A stretch of 50,331 nt of DNA from Croceibacterium_A sp964439725 (GCA_964439725.1 CAYTPY010000004.1:1-50331); one strand, 5' to 3'; positions 8,091 to 23,356 are shown, counted from the first letter of the stretch. The notes: generated by a model from the letters alone, not told the origin. Program-made: numbers and translations.

Positions 8091-8462
8091 TCAATCCTTT
8101 CGCAGTCGGAATGCGTCTGCGAACGCTGCGACTCCGGGCGCAGTCTGGGCGATGATCAGGCGCCTCACCTTGTCCGGACTGCGCGCATAGAGATCAATCG
8201 CCGCCTCCACCAGTTCGGCCTGGTCCGACGACCCTTCGTGAAAGGACGCCAAGCCTTCGTCGTCTACTACGGCCAAGCCGGCGGCCGTCAGATTATCGAG
8301 GCTTTGCGAAACCACCACGCTGCTCGCACGCAAGGCTGCAACGAGCTGCGGTGCCGAAAAAGACGAACCGGGATGGCTGGCAAGAAACCTCAGGAGGTCG
8401 AGCGCCCAGACCGAGCGGAAGCTGCTCGCAACGAAGGATTCGATTTGCTGTTGGCCCGCCAT
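8091..8462 (-). CDS. Winged-helix DNA-binding-like protein
   Basis: This 123-residue protein has a likely winged-helix core: SVWALDLLRFLASHP, then FSAPQLVAALRASSVVVSQSLDNLTAAGLAVVDDEG. It resembles the way small MarR or ArsR-like regulators place a recognition helix before a wing. The C-terminal half is helical (ELVEAAIDLYARSPDKVRRLI). No ligand site is obvious and I do not recognise a named family. It is the first gene of a three-gene unit with two small membrane proteins, and diverges from the large hybrid kinase across 193 bases, so it may regulate one or both. Confidence 0.6.
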   Translation of the reverse strand: MAGQQQIESFVASSFRSVWALDLLRFLASHPGSSFSAPQLVAALRASSVVVSQSLDNLTAAGLAVVDDEGLASFHEGSSDQAELVEAAIDLYARSPDKVRRLIIAQTAPGVAAFADAFRLRKD

Positions 8463-8584
8463 CCGATCAGTGTTCGGTCTTTCTTACCTTGTGTTTGGTC
8501 GAGATTTAGGGGCCGTCCTATCGTCTGGAGGCGCCCTGACAACCCGCGACGACGAGGTTGGGGAAAAGTTTGTCCGGCTTCAGG

Positions 8585-8608
8585 GGAACCCCAAACCCGG
8601 CCGTCGTT
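8585..8608 (+). promoter_or_regulatory. Possible EcfG-type stress promoter before the multi-HAMP kinase
   Basis: GGAAC (8585-8589) and CGTT (8605-8608) are separated by 15 bases. This resembles the GGAAC / CGTT promoter of the alphaproteobacterial general-stress sigma factor EcfG. It sits 48 bases before the kinase start in the correct direction. The spacing is at the short edge of what is usual, so it is only a candidate. Confidence 0.3.
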
Positions 8609-8655
8609 TTAGCTTTTAGGGGGAATGGGCGCCCCTTGATCCTTTGGAGGGACGC

Positions 8656-14009
<5,354 letters not shown>

Positions 14010-14013
<4 letters not shown>

Positions 14014-15992
14014 CCGACACGTGCGGAATCGTTCCTGGCGAGGAGCGAGCAAAGATCCTTCTCGTCGACGACGATGAGCGCAACCTCCTAGCGCTTTCCG
14101 AGGTGTTGCGACCGCTGGCAGAGGTGGTCACCGTCACCTCTGGGCGCTTGGCGCTACGCGAACTGCTGAAGGACGAGTTTGCTGTCATCCTGCTGGACGT
14201 CTTCATGCCCGACATGGACGGCTACGAGACAGCCGCGCTGATCCGGCAGCGGCAGCAGACCGCACGCATTCCGATCATCTTCCTGTCGGCCGTCAACAAG
14301 GAAACCGAGCACCTGATGCGCGGGTACGCGATGGGTGCGGTCGACTATGTATTCAAGCCGGTCGACCCCATCATCCTCAAATCCAAGGTTGCCGTCTTCG
14401 TCGACCTGTTCCTTCTCCGCCAGCAAGTAGCCGGCCAAGCTCGGGCCGAGCAGGCGCTCCGCGAAGAGAAGCTGAAAGCGGAGACGAGCCGGTTCGAAGC
14501 GGAGCGTGAGCTACAGCAAGCGCAGTTGAGGCAGGCTGCCATTCTCGCCTCTCTCCCGCTGGCCCTCTACGAGGCTTGGCTCGACGAAAACGGGCGGCTC
14601 AATCGACGCTTTGTCGGTGGTGACGTTGCCAAGATCGCGGGTGAGGATGCCGTAGCGTTAACCAGCGGCACGCTGCGCTGGTGCGACCGGATTGCGGACA
14701 ACGATGCTGTGGAACTCGAACAGCGGGTCGCCGCCTGTACCGACACATCGGCCACTTCGAACTATCGCTGGCAACGTGCGGACGGGAAGACCATCCGGGT
14801 GTTCGATCAGTGTGTGCCTTGGGCGGAGCGCGAAGGGACCTGGGTCGGTTCTCTCATGGACGTCACGGCCCAGCACGAGCTCGAGGAGCAGCTTGTGCAA
14901 GCCCGCAAAACGGAGGCCCTGGGACAGCTAACCGGCGGCGTGGCGCACGATTTCAACAATTTGCTCGCTGCCGTCCTCGGCGGGCTGCGCCTGCTGGAGA
15001 GCCGGATCGAACTGGGGGAACGCGAACGTAAAGTCTTCGACCATATGCGACACGCGGCGGAGAGCGGGGCCGAGTTGGTCCGCCGTCTCATGGCTTTCGC
15101 TCGCAAGCAGGAACTGAGCCCCTCCAGCGTGGATCCGCATCAGCTCCGGGACACGGTGGCCGGGCTCGTCGACCATACCCTCGGCGGATCGGTAACGGTG
15201 GACTGGGATCTGCCCGATGCCTGCCCTCACCTATTCGTCGACAAAGCGCAGCTGGAGCTCGCATTGCTGAACCTGCTGATCAACGCGCGCGATGCGATGC
15301 CGGAGGGGGGCCGGGTGCTGATCTCGATGGATGTGGTCGATCGCGAAACCAATCGACAGCCATCTAGCCCGTTCTTGCGCATTCGAGTGCGGGACGATGG
15401 TGAGGGCATTCCTCAGGACCTCGTCGAGCGAGTAACGGAGCCGTTCTTTACGACCAAGGCTGCCGGTAAAGGGACCGGTCTGGGCCTCTCTATGGTGGCG
15501 GGCTTCATTGAGCAGTCGGGAGGCCGCTTCCGCATCAGCAGCGAGGCCGGCCAGGGTACCCAGGTCGAGATGATCCTGCCAACCGCTGCTGTGTCGAGCG
15601 ACGAAACGGATCGCGCCGGTCCTGCCGACGCACACGAGATCGCGGTGACATCGGTCCTGGTCGTTGATGACGACGCCGGTGTGCGCTTGGTCGTCGCCGA
15701 GCAACTGCGCGATTTCGGACTGGAAGTGGCAGTGGCCGAAAGCGGCGAGCAAGCCCTCGCCATGCTTGATGATGGAGCGGCGAACACCGAGTTTGTGCTG
15801 ACCGATTTCTCTATGCCCGGCCTCGACGGCATGGCCCTCCTGAGCGCGGTACGCAAACGTTGGCCACAAATGAAGGGGGCGATTATGACCGGCAATCCAC
15901 AGGAGAAGCTGCGGCAGCCCGATCCGAACACCCCTGTCCTCCATAAACCAATCGATCCGAACGAACTGATCCGGGTGCTCGCAGAAACCTGA
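14010..15992 (+). CDS. Hybrid histidine kinase with N- and C-terminal receiver domains
   Basis: The 660-residue product starts with a receiver (ILLVDDDERN, Asp63 in LLDVFMPDMDG, then FKPVD). A coiled coil (EKLKAETSRFEAERELQQAQ) leads into a PAS-like region (about 175-285, NYRWQRADGKTIRVFD). The HisKA box GGVAHDFNNLLA (His313), HATPase_c (LLNLLINARDAM, GTGLGLSMV) and a final receiver (Asp599 in LTDFSMPGLDG) follow. GTG 14010 overlaps the preceding kinase stop by four bases (GTGA); the frame continues upstream but that part is the other gene. The overlap implies a phosphorelay partnership with the multi-HAMP kinase, with this protein receiving or relaying phosphate; no DNA-binding output is seen. 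Confidence 0.88.
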
Positions 15993-16012
15993 TCGGCAAT
16001 CGCAACAAAGAC

Positions 16013-16038
16013 ACGCCGGAACCCGAAGGTCCCGGCGT
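16013..16038 (+). terminator. Hairpin after the second hybrid kinase
   Basis: ACGCCGG (16013-16019) pairs with CCGGCGT (16032-16038), with an inner ACC/GGT pairing and a CGAA tetraloop, 20 bases after the stop codon at 15992. There is no T run, so it may be a transcript-end stabiliser or a weak terminator. It lies between convergent genes. Confidence 0.5.
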
Positions 16039-16132
16039 GCAAACGGCAGTTGGCTGAAGGACCGGAGCTTGGGGGGCGTCGGGAAAACGATCCGCTCGCT
16101 TCAACCTGCCTGCCGCTTTTCGAATAAGGCCC

Positions 16133-19100
16133 CTAGAACCCGACGCGCATGGTGCCGCGGAGCGAGAGGGCCGTACGATCATGGCGATCCTCGGCTCCGA
16201 GTTCACCGCCGAGTTCGAACATCGAGCCGCCGCCGGAAGCCCGAAGCCGTGCGTACCAACCGCTCTCGGTTTGCTCGGGATCGAGAGTGAAGGGAGTGCC
16301 ATCCTCAAAGCGGGCGGTAGTCGAGCCGAGCGACCCGCCGACGATCTCGCGCCACCCGCCTTCAGCCTCGACACGGAACCAGTTGCGACCGGCGCTGCTC
16401 GGGCGCAGCAAGGGGCCACCTCCCCGCCCGACGAAATCCAGACCGAGCGTCAGCCCGCCATTTACTGCGAACTCGTCGCTCTTGCGGTCATCGACGATCA
16501 AATCGAGCGCTTCGCCACCTCCGGTTTCGGTGTGACCGTCCTCATCCAGGCTCAAGTAATCGGCACTCACCGCCGGGCGAAAGAAGAAGCCCCCGGTGCG
16601 GCCTTCGTACGACGCGCCGCCAGTAAAAGTCAGCAGCGTACCGCTCCATTCGCCCCGGACGCTTTTTTCAAGCGGCTTTCCCTCGACCACGCCAGAGAAA
16701 GTCCGGCGGCCGCTGAAGTCCACCATCCCGACCGAGCCGCGGCCGTAGGCGCTGAAGCCACCCCAATTTCCGCGCCAATAGGCTGACAGTTCATAGGTGT
16801 CAGACAGAACCCGTGTCTGGTCGTTGCCATTGTCATACTCGTTCCAGAACCAGGTTGCGCCGGCTCCGAAACTGCCGATGCCGGTGTCGATCTCGCCTGC
16901 CGCCGAGAAGCCGAAGCCGCCGAGGTTGTAAGCGGCGGTGTCTCCTTGCGACTTCTCGCTCGTCCAACCGCCGGCGCTGAATAGGACATCGACCCCTCCG
17001 ATTAGGTACACAGGGCTGCGTGGGTCGGCAATCTGCCGCGCGAACGTGCGAGCGCCGAGGCTGACCCCTTCGAAAGCCCCGCCGGCGTGATCGGGCATCA
17101 TCTGGCCAACCGCATGGCGGAACTGTTCGCCGTTAGTGATGCCAAGAAAGACATCTTCTATGTCCTCGTCGTTGCCTATGGCGGCGAAGACCGCGTTGTA
17201 GGCCGCCGACTGCGAGCGATTGAGGCCGAGTTCCTGCGCCGTGCGCTTAGAGACGTTAACGGCGATCGTATTGGGCGCGCCGTCCTTGGCCAGGATCGCC
17301 TTGAACATGAACGGGATGAGGTCGGTCTTGGTGGTCAAATCGGACACACCCGACAGCGAGCTTGCCTCCAGGATCGTGTAATGACCCTCTGCGTCGTGCA
17401 GATCGCCGAGGCGGAGCGCCAGCGTCGCGCCTTTAGCGAAAGTAGCGCTGCCGGCCACGTTGTAGAACGTGCCTTCGCCGGCGGTCTTGTCGAGCGTGGC
17501 AACCAGAACGCCGTTGGCGCCCACACTGAGCGAGCCGATTGCAGCAGGCCCCGCGAGGTTGAGTGTTCCTCCGGTCACCTTGACGGCGGCGGCCGCGGCG
17601 TTGAGCAGCTTGCCCGAAAGCTGCGCGCTGCCGTCCAGCGTCAGACTGTCGGCACCGCCTCCGAAATCCACTGTGCCGTCGAATTTCGACGAGCCTGTGA
17701 GCCTCAGCACGTCGGCACCCGCGCCAAACAGCGCCCGACCCGTGTGAATGGCGTCGCCCGAAAGGGCCATCGTATTGTTGCCGGCGTCGAAATGAACGTC
17801 CCCCTTCACCGTACCGTCAGCAACGTCGAACACATCGTTACCGCTGCCGAAGCGAATATCGCCGGCAATCGACGGCGCAGCGATACCGACCGCGACCTGG
17901 GTCTGCTTGACCGTGGCACCGGTCGTGTTTGCAGACAGGTCGATGGCAATATTACGCCCCGAGGCCGCCTCGGCGCCGGTCGCCGAAATGGTGCCGCTGT
18001 TCTCAATGAGGTTCAGCCCACCACTGAGATCGACGATGCCACTGGCTGATCCGTTCGCGCCCGAGGCGGTCGCTTTGATCGTCCCGGCGTTGCGGATGGT
18101 GCCGACCACAGCGCCTTCGTCGATCTGGATGGCCGTAGCCTTGGCGGTTGAAGCACTGCCCCCAGCGGCGCTCACGGTGCCCGAAACGTGGATCTGCGGC
18201 ACGGACGCTCCCGAGCCGATCCGCAGGGCTGTTGCACTGGCGCCATTGGAAGTGGCGGTGATCGTGCCGGCCACGCCCATGCCATTGGCGATCGTCACCG
18301 CGCCGCCGCGGCCGCCGATCAGTAGCCCGGTCGCGTTGACACCGCTGTAGACGCCTGATCCGTTGATCGTGCCGTCGACCAGCAGGCCGAACTGCGAAGC
18401 CGTGCCGGCGACCGGCCCAATCGTGATCGCCCGATCGGTCGCGCCGATGATCATCGCCGGTGCCGAGCCATAGGAGGTGACGATCGCCGCGCCTTCCTTG
18501 GCGTCTTCGATCCCGTCATCGTCTTCATCGGGATCCGTCGTGCTATTGTCCTTCGGCGGGATAGCGAGAACGATACCGCCGCTGACGCTGCCTTCGATCA
18601 TCAGCGCGGGCCCGCCTTGCAGCAGATCGTCGGCATCGAGGTTGGCGGTGTTGCTCGGGGCCGTGGTGTAGCGATAACCTGTCGCGCTGATGTTGCCTTG
18701 AACGACCATCGCGCCGGTGACATCGCCGGTAAAGCGCGCGGCGACAGCATTCTCGCCCTTGGCCGCGACGGCCCCGGCAAGGCGTACGTTCCCGGCAATC
18801 GCACCCGTGTGAACGCCCACGCTGCCGTTGCCTGTAACGGTGCTGTTCCCGTCGTGCGTAAAGGCACCGGCCAGGGGCCCTCCCAGCCAAATGGCGGCGG
18901 AGTTGTTGCCTTCAACCGTAATCGTGCCGCTGTTGACGATCTTGCCGGTATGTCCGCCCGCGGTCCGGATGCCGGAGCGGTTGGTGCCTAGGGCATAGGG
19001 GCCGTCAATATCCCCATCATTATCAGTGTCGGACGGACTGTAGGATTCGTCGATCGTGATCGTGCCGGAATTGACGATGTCGCCGCTTGTGCCGGCCTGG

Positions 19101-19360
19101 GCTAGAATGCCGATTGCGCCGTCGGAATTGGTGATGGCGATCGCGCCCTGGTTGGTCACCGCGTGATTGCTGTCCATCGTCACGGCGGTTCCGCTGGCGG
19201 GCTTCACCGAGCCGGATGACGTGATCGTGATCGCGTCGGGACCGCCGGACTTGATTGTCGACGTGCGAACCGGCTGCGTCACGGCAGTCGAGATGTTTTC
19301 CGCCGCGGCAGGCGCAGCGAGCGCAAGAACGGCAGTGCTGGCTAACAGATAACGGTGCAT
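16133..19360 (-). CDS. Autotransporter outer-membrane protein
   Basis: This 1075-residue type V secreted protein has a signal peptide (MHRYLLASTAVLALAAPAAA, cleavage near residue 20) and a long passenger of repeated SGTI and GTIT-like beta-helix strands (about 20-700). A C-terminal autotransporter barrel (about 740-1075) ends in Phe (RGTMRVGF), the usual signal for barrel assembly. Two calcium-loop-like segments sit in the passenger (111-119, 278-286). The ATG at 19360 is chosen because GAGGGG lies just upstream; GTG 19372 is also in frame. It follows the TonB receptor on the same strand by 77 bases with no clear terminator, so it may belong to the sigma/FecR-controlled unit. Function is likely adhesion or surface binding. 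Confidence 0.87.
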   Translation of the reverse strand: MHRYLLASTAVLALAAPAAAENISTAVTQPVRTSTIKSGGPDAITITSSGSVKPASGTAVTMDSNHAVTNQGAIAITNSDGAIGILAQAGTSGDIVNSGTITIDESYSPSDTDNDGDIDGPYALGTNRSGIRTAGGHTGKIVNSGTITVEGNNSAAIWLGGPLAGAFTHDGNSTVTGNGSVGVHTGAIAGNVRLAGAVAAKGENAVAARFTGDVTGAMVVQGNISATGYRYTTAPSNTANLDADDLLQGGPALMIEGSVSGGIVLAIPPKDNSTTDPDEDDDGIEDAKEGAAIVTSYGSAPAMIIGATDRAITIGPVAGTASQFGLLVDGTINGSGVYSGVNATGLLIGGRGGAVTIANGMGVAGTITATSNGASATALRIGSGASVPQIHVSGTVSAAGGSASTAKATAIQIDEGAVVGTIRNAGTIKATASGANGSASGIVDLSGGLNLIENSGTISATGAEAASGRNIAIDLSANTTGATVKQTQVAVGIAAPSIAGDIRFGSGNDVFDVADGTVKGDVHFDAGNNTMALSGDAIHTGRALFGAGADVLRLTGSSKFDGTVDFGGGADSLTLDGSAQLSGKLLNAAAAAVKVTGGTLNLAGPAAIGSLSVGANGVLVATLDKTAGEGTFYNVAGSATFAKGATLALRLGDLHDAEGHYTILEASSLSGVSDLTTKTDLIPFMFKAILAKDGAPNTIAVNVSKRTAQELGLNRSQSAAYNAVFAAIGNDEDIEDVFLGITNGEQFRHAVGQMMPDHAGGAFEGVSLGARTFARQIADPRSPVYLIGGVDVLFSAGGWTSEKSQGDTAAYNLGGFGFSAAGEIDTGIGSFGAGATWFWNEYDNGNDQTRVLSDTYELSAYWRGNWGGFSAYGRGSVGMVDFSGRRTFSGVVEGKPLEKSVRGEWSGTLLTFTGGASYEGRTGGFFFRPAVSADYLSLDEDGHTETGGGEALDLIVDDRKSDEFAVNGGLTLGLDFVGRGGGPLLRPSSAGRNWFRVEAEGGWREIVGGSLGSTTARFEDGTPFTLDPEQTESGWYARLRASGGGSMFELGGELGAEDRHDRTALSLRGTMRVGF

Positions 19361-19437
19361 GGGTCCCCTCACGGATCATGTTGTCGATCGGTGAGACGGA
19401 GCGGCTGCGCCGGAACCTTGGCGGCTTCAGAAAAAAA

Positions 19438-21876
19438 TCAGAATGCGGCGTCGAGCCCGATGCGAATGGTGCGGGGGCGAAGCGGCGTGATCTGGTCGCG
19501 ACCGATCGCGAACGGCGTCCCGAGGGCGAAGCGGTTGCCTTCTTCATCGGTGAGATTGGTAACGCCCACAGTGATGCCGATTGCCTCGTGGCCGATGCGC
19601 ACCGTGAGCCCGGTATCGAGATAGTCACCCTGCGCTTCGCCAAGCTGAGGCCCGACGCCGAGGCGCGAGCGGCCGACATAGTTCGCCCAGCCCGCCGCCG
19701 TGAGCTCGAGATTCCGGCCCACGGGGCGGCGGTAGTCGAAGCCGATGCGGCCGGAGAACTTGGCGATGTTCGGCACTTCGGTGATGTGCTCGAGCAGGCG
19801 CGGCGGCAGGTCTTCGAGGCGGCCGGAGAAGTTCGGGATGTCGAGCGCCGGCAGGACCCGCTCGAACAGAAGGGCCGTTGGCTCGTCGATCCGGCCGTCG
19901 TTGTAAGTGAGGCCGGCGTCGATCCGCAGTGCCGAGGTTAGTGCTACGCCGCCGGTGAGCGTCGCCGTCCAGATCCGGCCGTCGCCGATATTGGCGGTGC
20001 TGGGAAAACCGTTGCTGTCGATGAAGTCCGCCTGGATGTCGCGCCAACGTGTATAAGCGACGCTGGCTGCCACATCGAACGGGCCGCTCCCTCCCTGCCC
20101 GCGGCGACCCCCGATCTCGAAAGTCGCCACCCGGTCGTTACGGAACTGGGAAACGAAGTCCCCGGCGATCGCCAGCCCGCCAGGCCTGAAACCTTCCTGA
20201 TAACGCACGTAGAGCGTAGTATCCGGTCCCAGGTTCGCCGCCAGGGAGCCCGACGGCAAGAACGCCGTCTCCGTGCGCGAAGCGGTCACGGCGGCCAGAC
20301 TTTCGGCGAGGAGCGGCGAGACATCGAGCCCTTCGCCGTCGAGACGCGAATGGGTGTACCTGCCCCCAGCGGTAGCCACGAGCCCAGGCGCCAGGCGGAA
20401 GCTGGCTTCTCCGTAGACGGTAAACTCGTCGATCAGGTTGTCCACGCCGGTAACGGCGCCCCCCTGGGTGTCGGGCGGGCCGAGAGTTCGCGTCAGACGC
20501 GTACGGTTGCGGGTGTAACTGCCGCCCAGGAGCCAGCCGAAGCGCTCGCCGATCGGCTGCCACAGCCGCGTTTCGTTCGCGACCATCGCGGTGTCGTTGT
20601 TCTGAACGAAAATCCGCACCGGTCCACCAGCCGGCGTGGCGTCATAGCGCTCTTCCACTTCCTGTCCGGTCACGCCGGTCGAAGACTTGAAGCGCACTGG
20701 ACCGAGCCTGCCGGTCACGACAAATTGAGCTTGCTCGAAATCCGCCTCGAACCCTTCGGTCACAAGAGCGGCGCGGCTGAGCGGCGAACCGTCGCGGTCG
20801 GCATACTGGCTGTCCCGGCCGTCTGTGCGCTGGCCGACACCGATCAGATCAACCGTCCAGTCGTAGCCCACTTCGAAGCGCCCCATCACGCGGCCACTGT
20901 AGAGGTCGGTGCGGTTGACGTCGCGCTGCCCCAGCAGCGGCTTGTCGATGTAGCCGCCCTGGCGTTCAGCGTTGATGGTGAAACGCAGAGCGGAACGTTC
21001 ACCGATCAGCGGCAGGTTGGCGGTGAGGTTCGCATCGGCGCCGAGCGCGCCGTGCTGGGTGGCGCTGCCGCCGAGCATGCCCGCTCCCGCGGTCAGCCCC
21101 ATCTCCGGCTCGTTCGGCACCATACGGACGATTCCGCCGAGCGATCCCGCGCCATAAAGCGTCCCCTGCGGCCCTTCGAGCACTTCGACACGGGCCAAGT
21201 CCGACAGGCGAAGGTCCGGATCGGGCGCATTGTAGCTGAGGCGCAAATCGCCGAGGTACTGTCCCACCGTTGATTGCGTAGGCCCGGTAAAGCTGGAATC
21301 GGCGATACCGCGGATGAACAGCTTGTTTCGCCCGCTCCCGAGGTAAGTCGAGGAAACGGTAGGAATCCGCTGCATGATCTTCTCGGTGCCGCCGACACCG
21401 CCGAACATCAGCGTCTCGCCGTCGATCAGTTCGACCTGCCCGGGGTATTCGGCCAAAGGCGTTTCGCGCTTGCTGCCCACCACGACGATCTCGACCGCGG
21501 GGAACTCGGCAGCCGAAGCCGCCGGGGGCGGCACGCGGCTGCGCCCTTCGGCTGATCGCGGACGCCGTGACACGGCGGCCGCCGGCACGGCCGACACCAG
21601 GCGCCAGCTCCTTGTCCCGGACGCCACGGCCCTCGCCCCCGCGGCGCGCGCCAGGCGATCGATCGCCTGCGCTGCCGTCATCTGTCCACGCACGGCCGGC
21701 ACCTCGCGATTGGCGACCTTGCGGTCGGCAACGACGATGCTGGAGCCGGTCTGGCGCGCGATAGCCACGGCCACTTCGGCGGCCCGTCCGGCGGGCGCGT
21801 CGACCCGCACGCTCTGTGCCTGCGCTGGAGCGCTGATGGCTATTGCCGCAAGACCGATCCCCCAAGCCGAGCGCAT
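19438..21876 (-). CDS. STN-domain TonB-dependent receptor (FecA-type)
   Basis: The 812-residue receptor begins with a signal peptide (MRSAWGIGLAAIAISAPAQAQ is broken here; cleavage after AQA). It then has an STN secretin/TonB short domain (VDAPAGRAAEVAVAIARQTG to about residue 95), which talks to FecR. A proline-rich linker leads to the plug (VEIVVVGSKRET, VEVLEGPQGTLYGAGSLGG) and a barrel ending in IRIGLDAAF. It imports a chelate or large nutrient and signals occupancy through FecR to the ECF sigma factor. ATG 21876 lies 2 bases from the end of the FecR gene; the upstream extension to 21900 is not needed. The ligand is not readable; iron or another substrate is possible. Confidence 0.9.
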   Translation of the reverse strand: MRSAWGIGLAAIAISAPAQAQSVRVDAPAGRAAEVAVAIARQTGSSIVVADRKVANREVPAVRGQMTAAQAIDRLARAAGARAVASGTRSWRLVSAVPAAAVSRRPRSAEGRSRVPPPAASAAEFPAVEIVVVGSKRETPLAEYPGQVELIDGETLMFGGVGGTEKIMQRIPTVSSTYLGSGRNKLFIRGIADSSFTGPTQSTVGQYLGDLRLSYNAPDPDLRLSDLARVEVLEGPQGTLYGAGSLGGIVRMVPNEPEMGLTAGAGMLGGSATQHGALGADANLTANLPLIGERSALRFTINAERQGGYIDKPLLGQRDVNRTDLYSGRVMGRFEVGYDWTVDLIGVGQRTDGRDSQYADRDGSPLSRAALVTEGFEADFEQAQFVVTGRLGPVRFKSSTGVTGQEVEERYDATPAGGPVRIFVQNNDTAMVANETRLWQPIGERFGWLLGGSYTRNRTRLTRTLGPPDTQGGAVTGVDNLIDEFTVYGEASFRLAPGLVATAGGRYTHSRLDGEGLDVSPLLAESLAAVTASRTETAFLPSGSLAANLGPDTTLYVRYQEGFRPGGLAIAGDFVSQFRNDRVATFEIGGRRGQGGSGPFDVAASVAYTRWRDIQADFIDSNGFPSTANIGDGRIWTATLTGGVALTSALRIDAGLTYNDGRIDEPTALLFERVLPALDIPNFSGRLEDLPPRLLEHITEVPNIAKFSGRIGFDYRRPVGRNLELTAAGWANYVGRSRLGVGPQLGEAQGDYLDTGLTVRIGHEAIGITVGVTNLTDEEGNRFALGTPFAIGRDQITPLRPRTIRIGLDAAF

Positions 21877-21878
21877 GG

Positions 21879-22790
21879 CTAGCGTATCCCGATCTCCCAC
21901 CGCTCCCCATCGTGCCGGACCGGCAAACCGAGGAGCTGCGCCAATTGCCGTGGATCGCCTCGAACCGGATCGAGCAGAACGCTCCCCGAGACCCGCTCCT
22001 GCGCCGACAAGGAGGTCGCTGCGAAAGCGACACCCGTCAGCCGGGTCAGGTCCGCGGCGACTTCGGCGAGAGTCGTATCGTGGAAGGTCAGGCGCCCTTC
22101 ACGCCACTCGCCGACTTCGCCCGCCGGGATCGTGGACACGGCATAAGCGGCAGAGCCGGCGCGGCTGGTCAGCCGCTGGCCGGGCGTGACGGTCACATTC
22201 TGCCGGTCCGGGTTGAACACTACGGCGCCTTCGGACACCGACAGCGCCATCCCGTCAGCCGCGTGCTTGACGTCGAACACGGTGCCAACGTCAAGCAGCG
22301 TGTCCTCTCCAACCGCGACGGTGAATGGAGAATGCTCGATGGAGAACAGCGCCTGGCCCTCTTCAAGGGTGGCGAACCGGGCATCGTCGCGGTCGAGCAC
22401 GATGCGGGATCCGCCGGCAAGCTCGACTTGCCCGACACCTTCGAGCTCGACCAGGCGAACCTCGCCCGGATCGGTTTCGACCACGTAAGTGGTCGGCATC
22501 ATCTGCCAGACGCCGAGCGCGGCGACCAGCGTGATCCCGGCAGCGATCGCGCCGCCGAACCATGACCGCCGCGGGCGTGCAACCGGCTGGTCGTCATTCT
22601 GCGGCACCGGCAGCGCGGGCAAAACGTCGGCCGCCTCGGTCACCGCCAGCATTACTTCGTCATAAGCACGGGCATGCGCCGGGTCGGCTTCGAGCCAGGC
22701 GGTAAAGCCGTCCCAGTCCTCGAAGGCGGGATCGCCTGCGCGCACCGCCCAGGCGGCGGCTTGATCACGGATCGTCTCGTCAAGCGCCAT
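21879..22790 (-). CDS. FecR-like anti-sigma factor
   Basis: The 303-residue inner-membrane protein has an N-terminal cytoplasmic anti-sigma segment (DETIRDQAAAWAVRAG, then DFxxWLEADPAHARAYDEV-like residues at about 25-45). One membrane helix follows (WFGGAIAAGITLVAALGVW). The periplasmic FecR domain contains RLVELEGVGQVELAGGSRIV and FDVKHAADGMALSVSEG, and a C-terminal STN-like piece (GEWREGRLTFHDTTLAEV) contacts the receptor. ATG 22790 follows AGGAGG by 8 bases; the frame runs on to 22832 but without a site. It lies between the sigma gene (38 bases) and the receptor gene (2 bases). Confidence 0.9.
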   Translation of the reverse strand: MALDETIRDQAAAWAVRAGDPAFEDWDGFTAWLEADPAHARAYDEVMLAVTEAADVLPALPVPQNDDQPVARPRRSWFGGAIAAGITLVAALGVWQMMPTTYVVETDPGEVRLVELEGVGQVELAGGSRIVLDRDDARFATLEEGQALFSIEHSPFTVAVGEDTLLDVGTVFDVKHAADGMALSVSEGAVVFNPDRQNVTVTPGQRLTSRAGSAAYAVSTIPAGEVGEWREGRLTFHDTTLAEVAADLTRLTGVAFAATSLSAQERVSGSVLLDPVRGDPRQLAQLLGLPVRHDGERWEIGIR

Positions 22791-22828
22791 TCGGGGTGCC
22801 TCCTGCGGTGAAGACGGAGACGATCGCC

Positions 22829-23356
22829 TCAAACCTCATCGATCCGCTCCTTCAGCGCGGCCAGTGCGGCATAAGCCCGCCGCAAGTCGCTTTCGACAGT
22901 GCTGAGGCTTACCCCGAACTCCTCCGCCAACTGGCGCTGCGGCACGCCGTCGAGGCGGTGCCGGCGGAAGATCGCGGCCGGGCGCTCTCCCACCTCCCGC
23001 AAAGTCTCCAGTGCCAGCCGAGCTCGCTCACGGCCGATCAAGTGGCGCTCGGCCGACGGACTGTCCGACACCCCCGGCGAGGTGCCATCATGCACATTGC
23101 TCCAGTCCCGCTCCCGCCGTTCGGCCTGCCGTATGGAACGGAACCGGTCGATCATCAGCGTATCGGCAGTGCGGAACAGGTACGACAGCGGCGACGCGAC
23201 CGGCCCTGTCTTGCGAGCCGAGATCTTCAGCCAGATTTCTTGCAGCAGATCCTCGGCAGCCTCACCCGCCCCGCGCGCTATCAAAAAGCGCAGCAAGCGA
23301 TCGCGATTCGCGAGAAAAACCTCTTCAAGGCCCGATGTGGAGCCGTCGTCCGCCAC
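22829..23356 (-). CDS. ECF sigma factor, FecI-like
   Basis: This 175-residue sigma-70 family protein has region 2 (FLANRDRLLRFLIARG, EDLLQEIWLKI, SYLFRTADTLMIDRFRS) and region 4 (LDGVPQRQLAEEFGVSLSTVESDLRRAYAALAAL is broken here; the helix-turn-helix is RQLAEEFGVSLSTVESDL). It directs RNA polymerase to its own array once FecR and the TonB receptor signal. I start it at GTG 23356; the frame extends to TTG 23425, and that longer start would run into the region just after tRNA-Ser. No ribosome site is clear for either, so the start is uncertain. Confidence 0.85.
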   Translation of the reverse strand: MADDGSTSGLEEVFLANRDRLLRFLIARGAGEAAEDLLQEIWLKISARKTGPVASPLSYLFRTADTLMIDRFRSIRQAERRERDWSNVHDGTSPGVSDSPSAERHLIGRERARLALETLREVGERPAAIFRRHRLDGVPQRQLAEEFGVSLSTVESDLRRAYAALAALKERIDEV

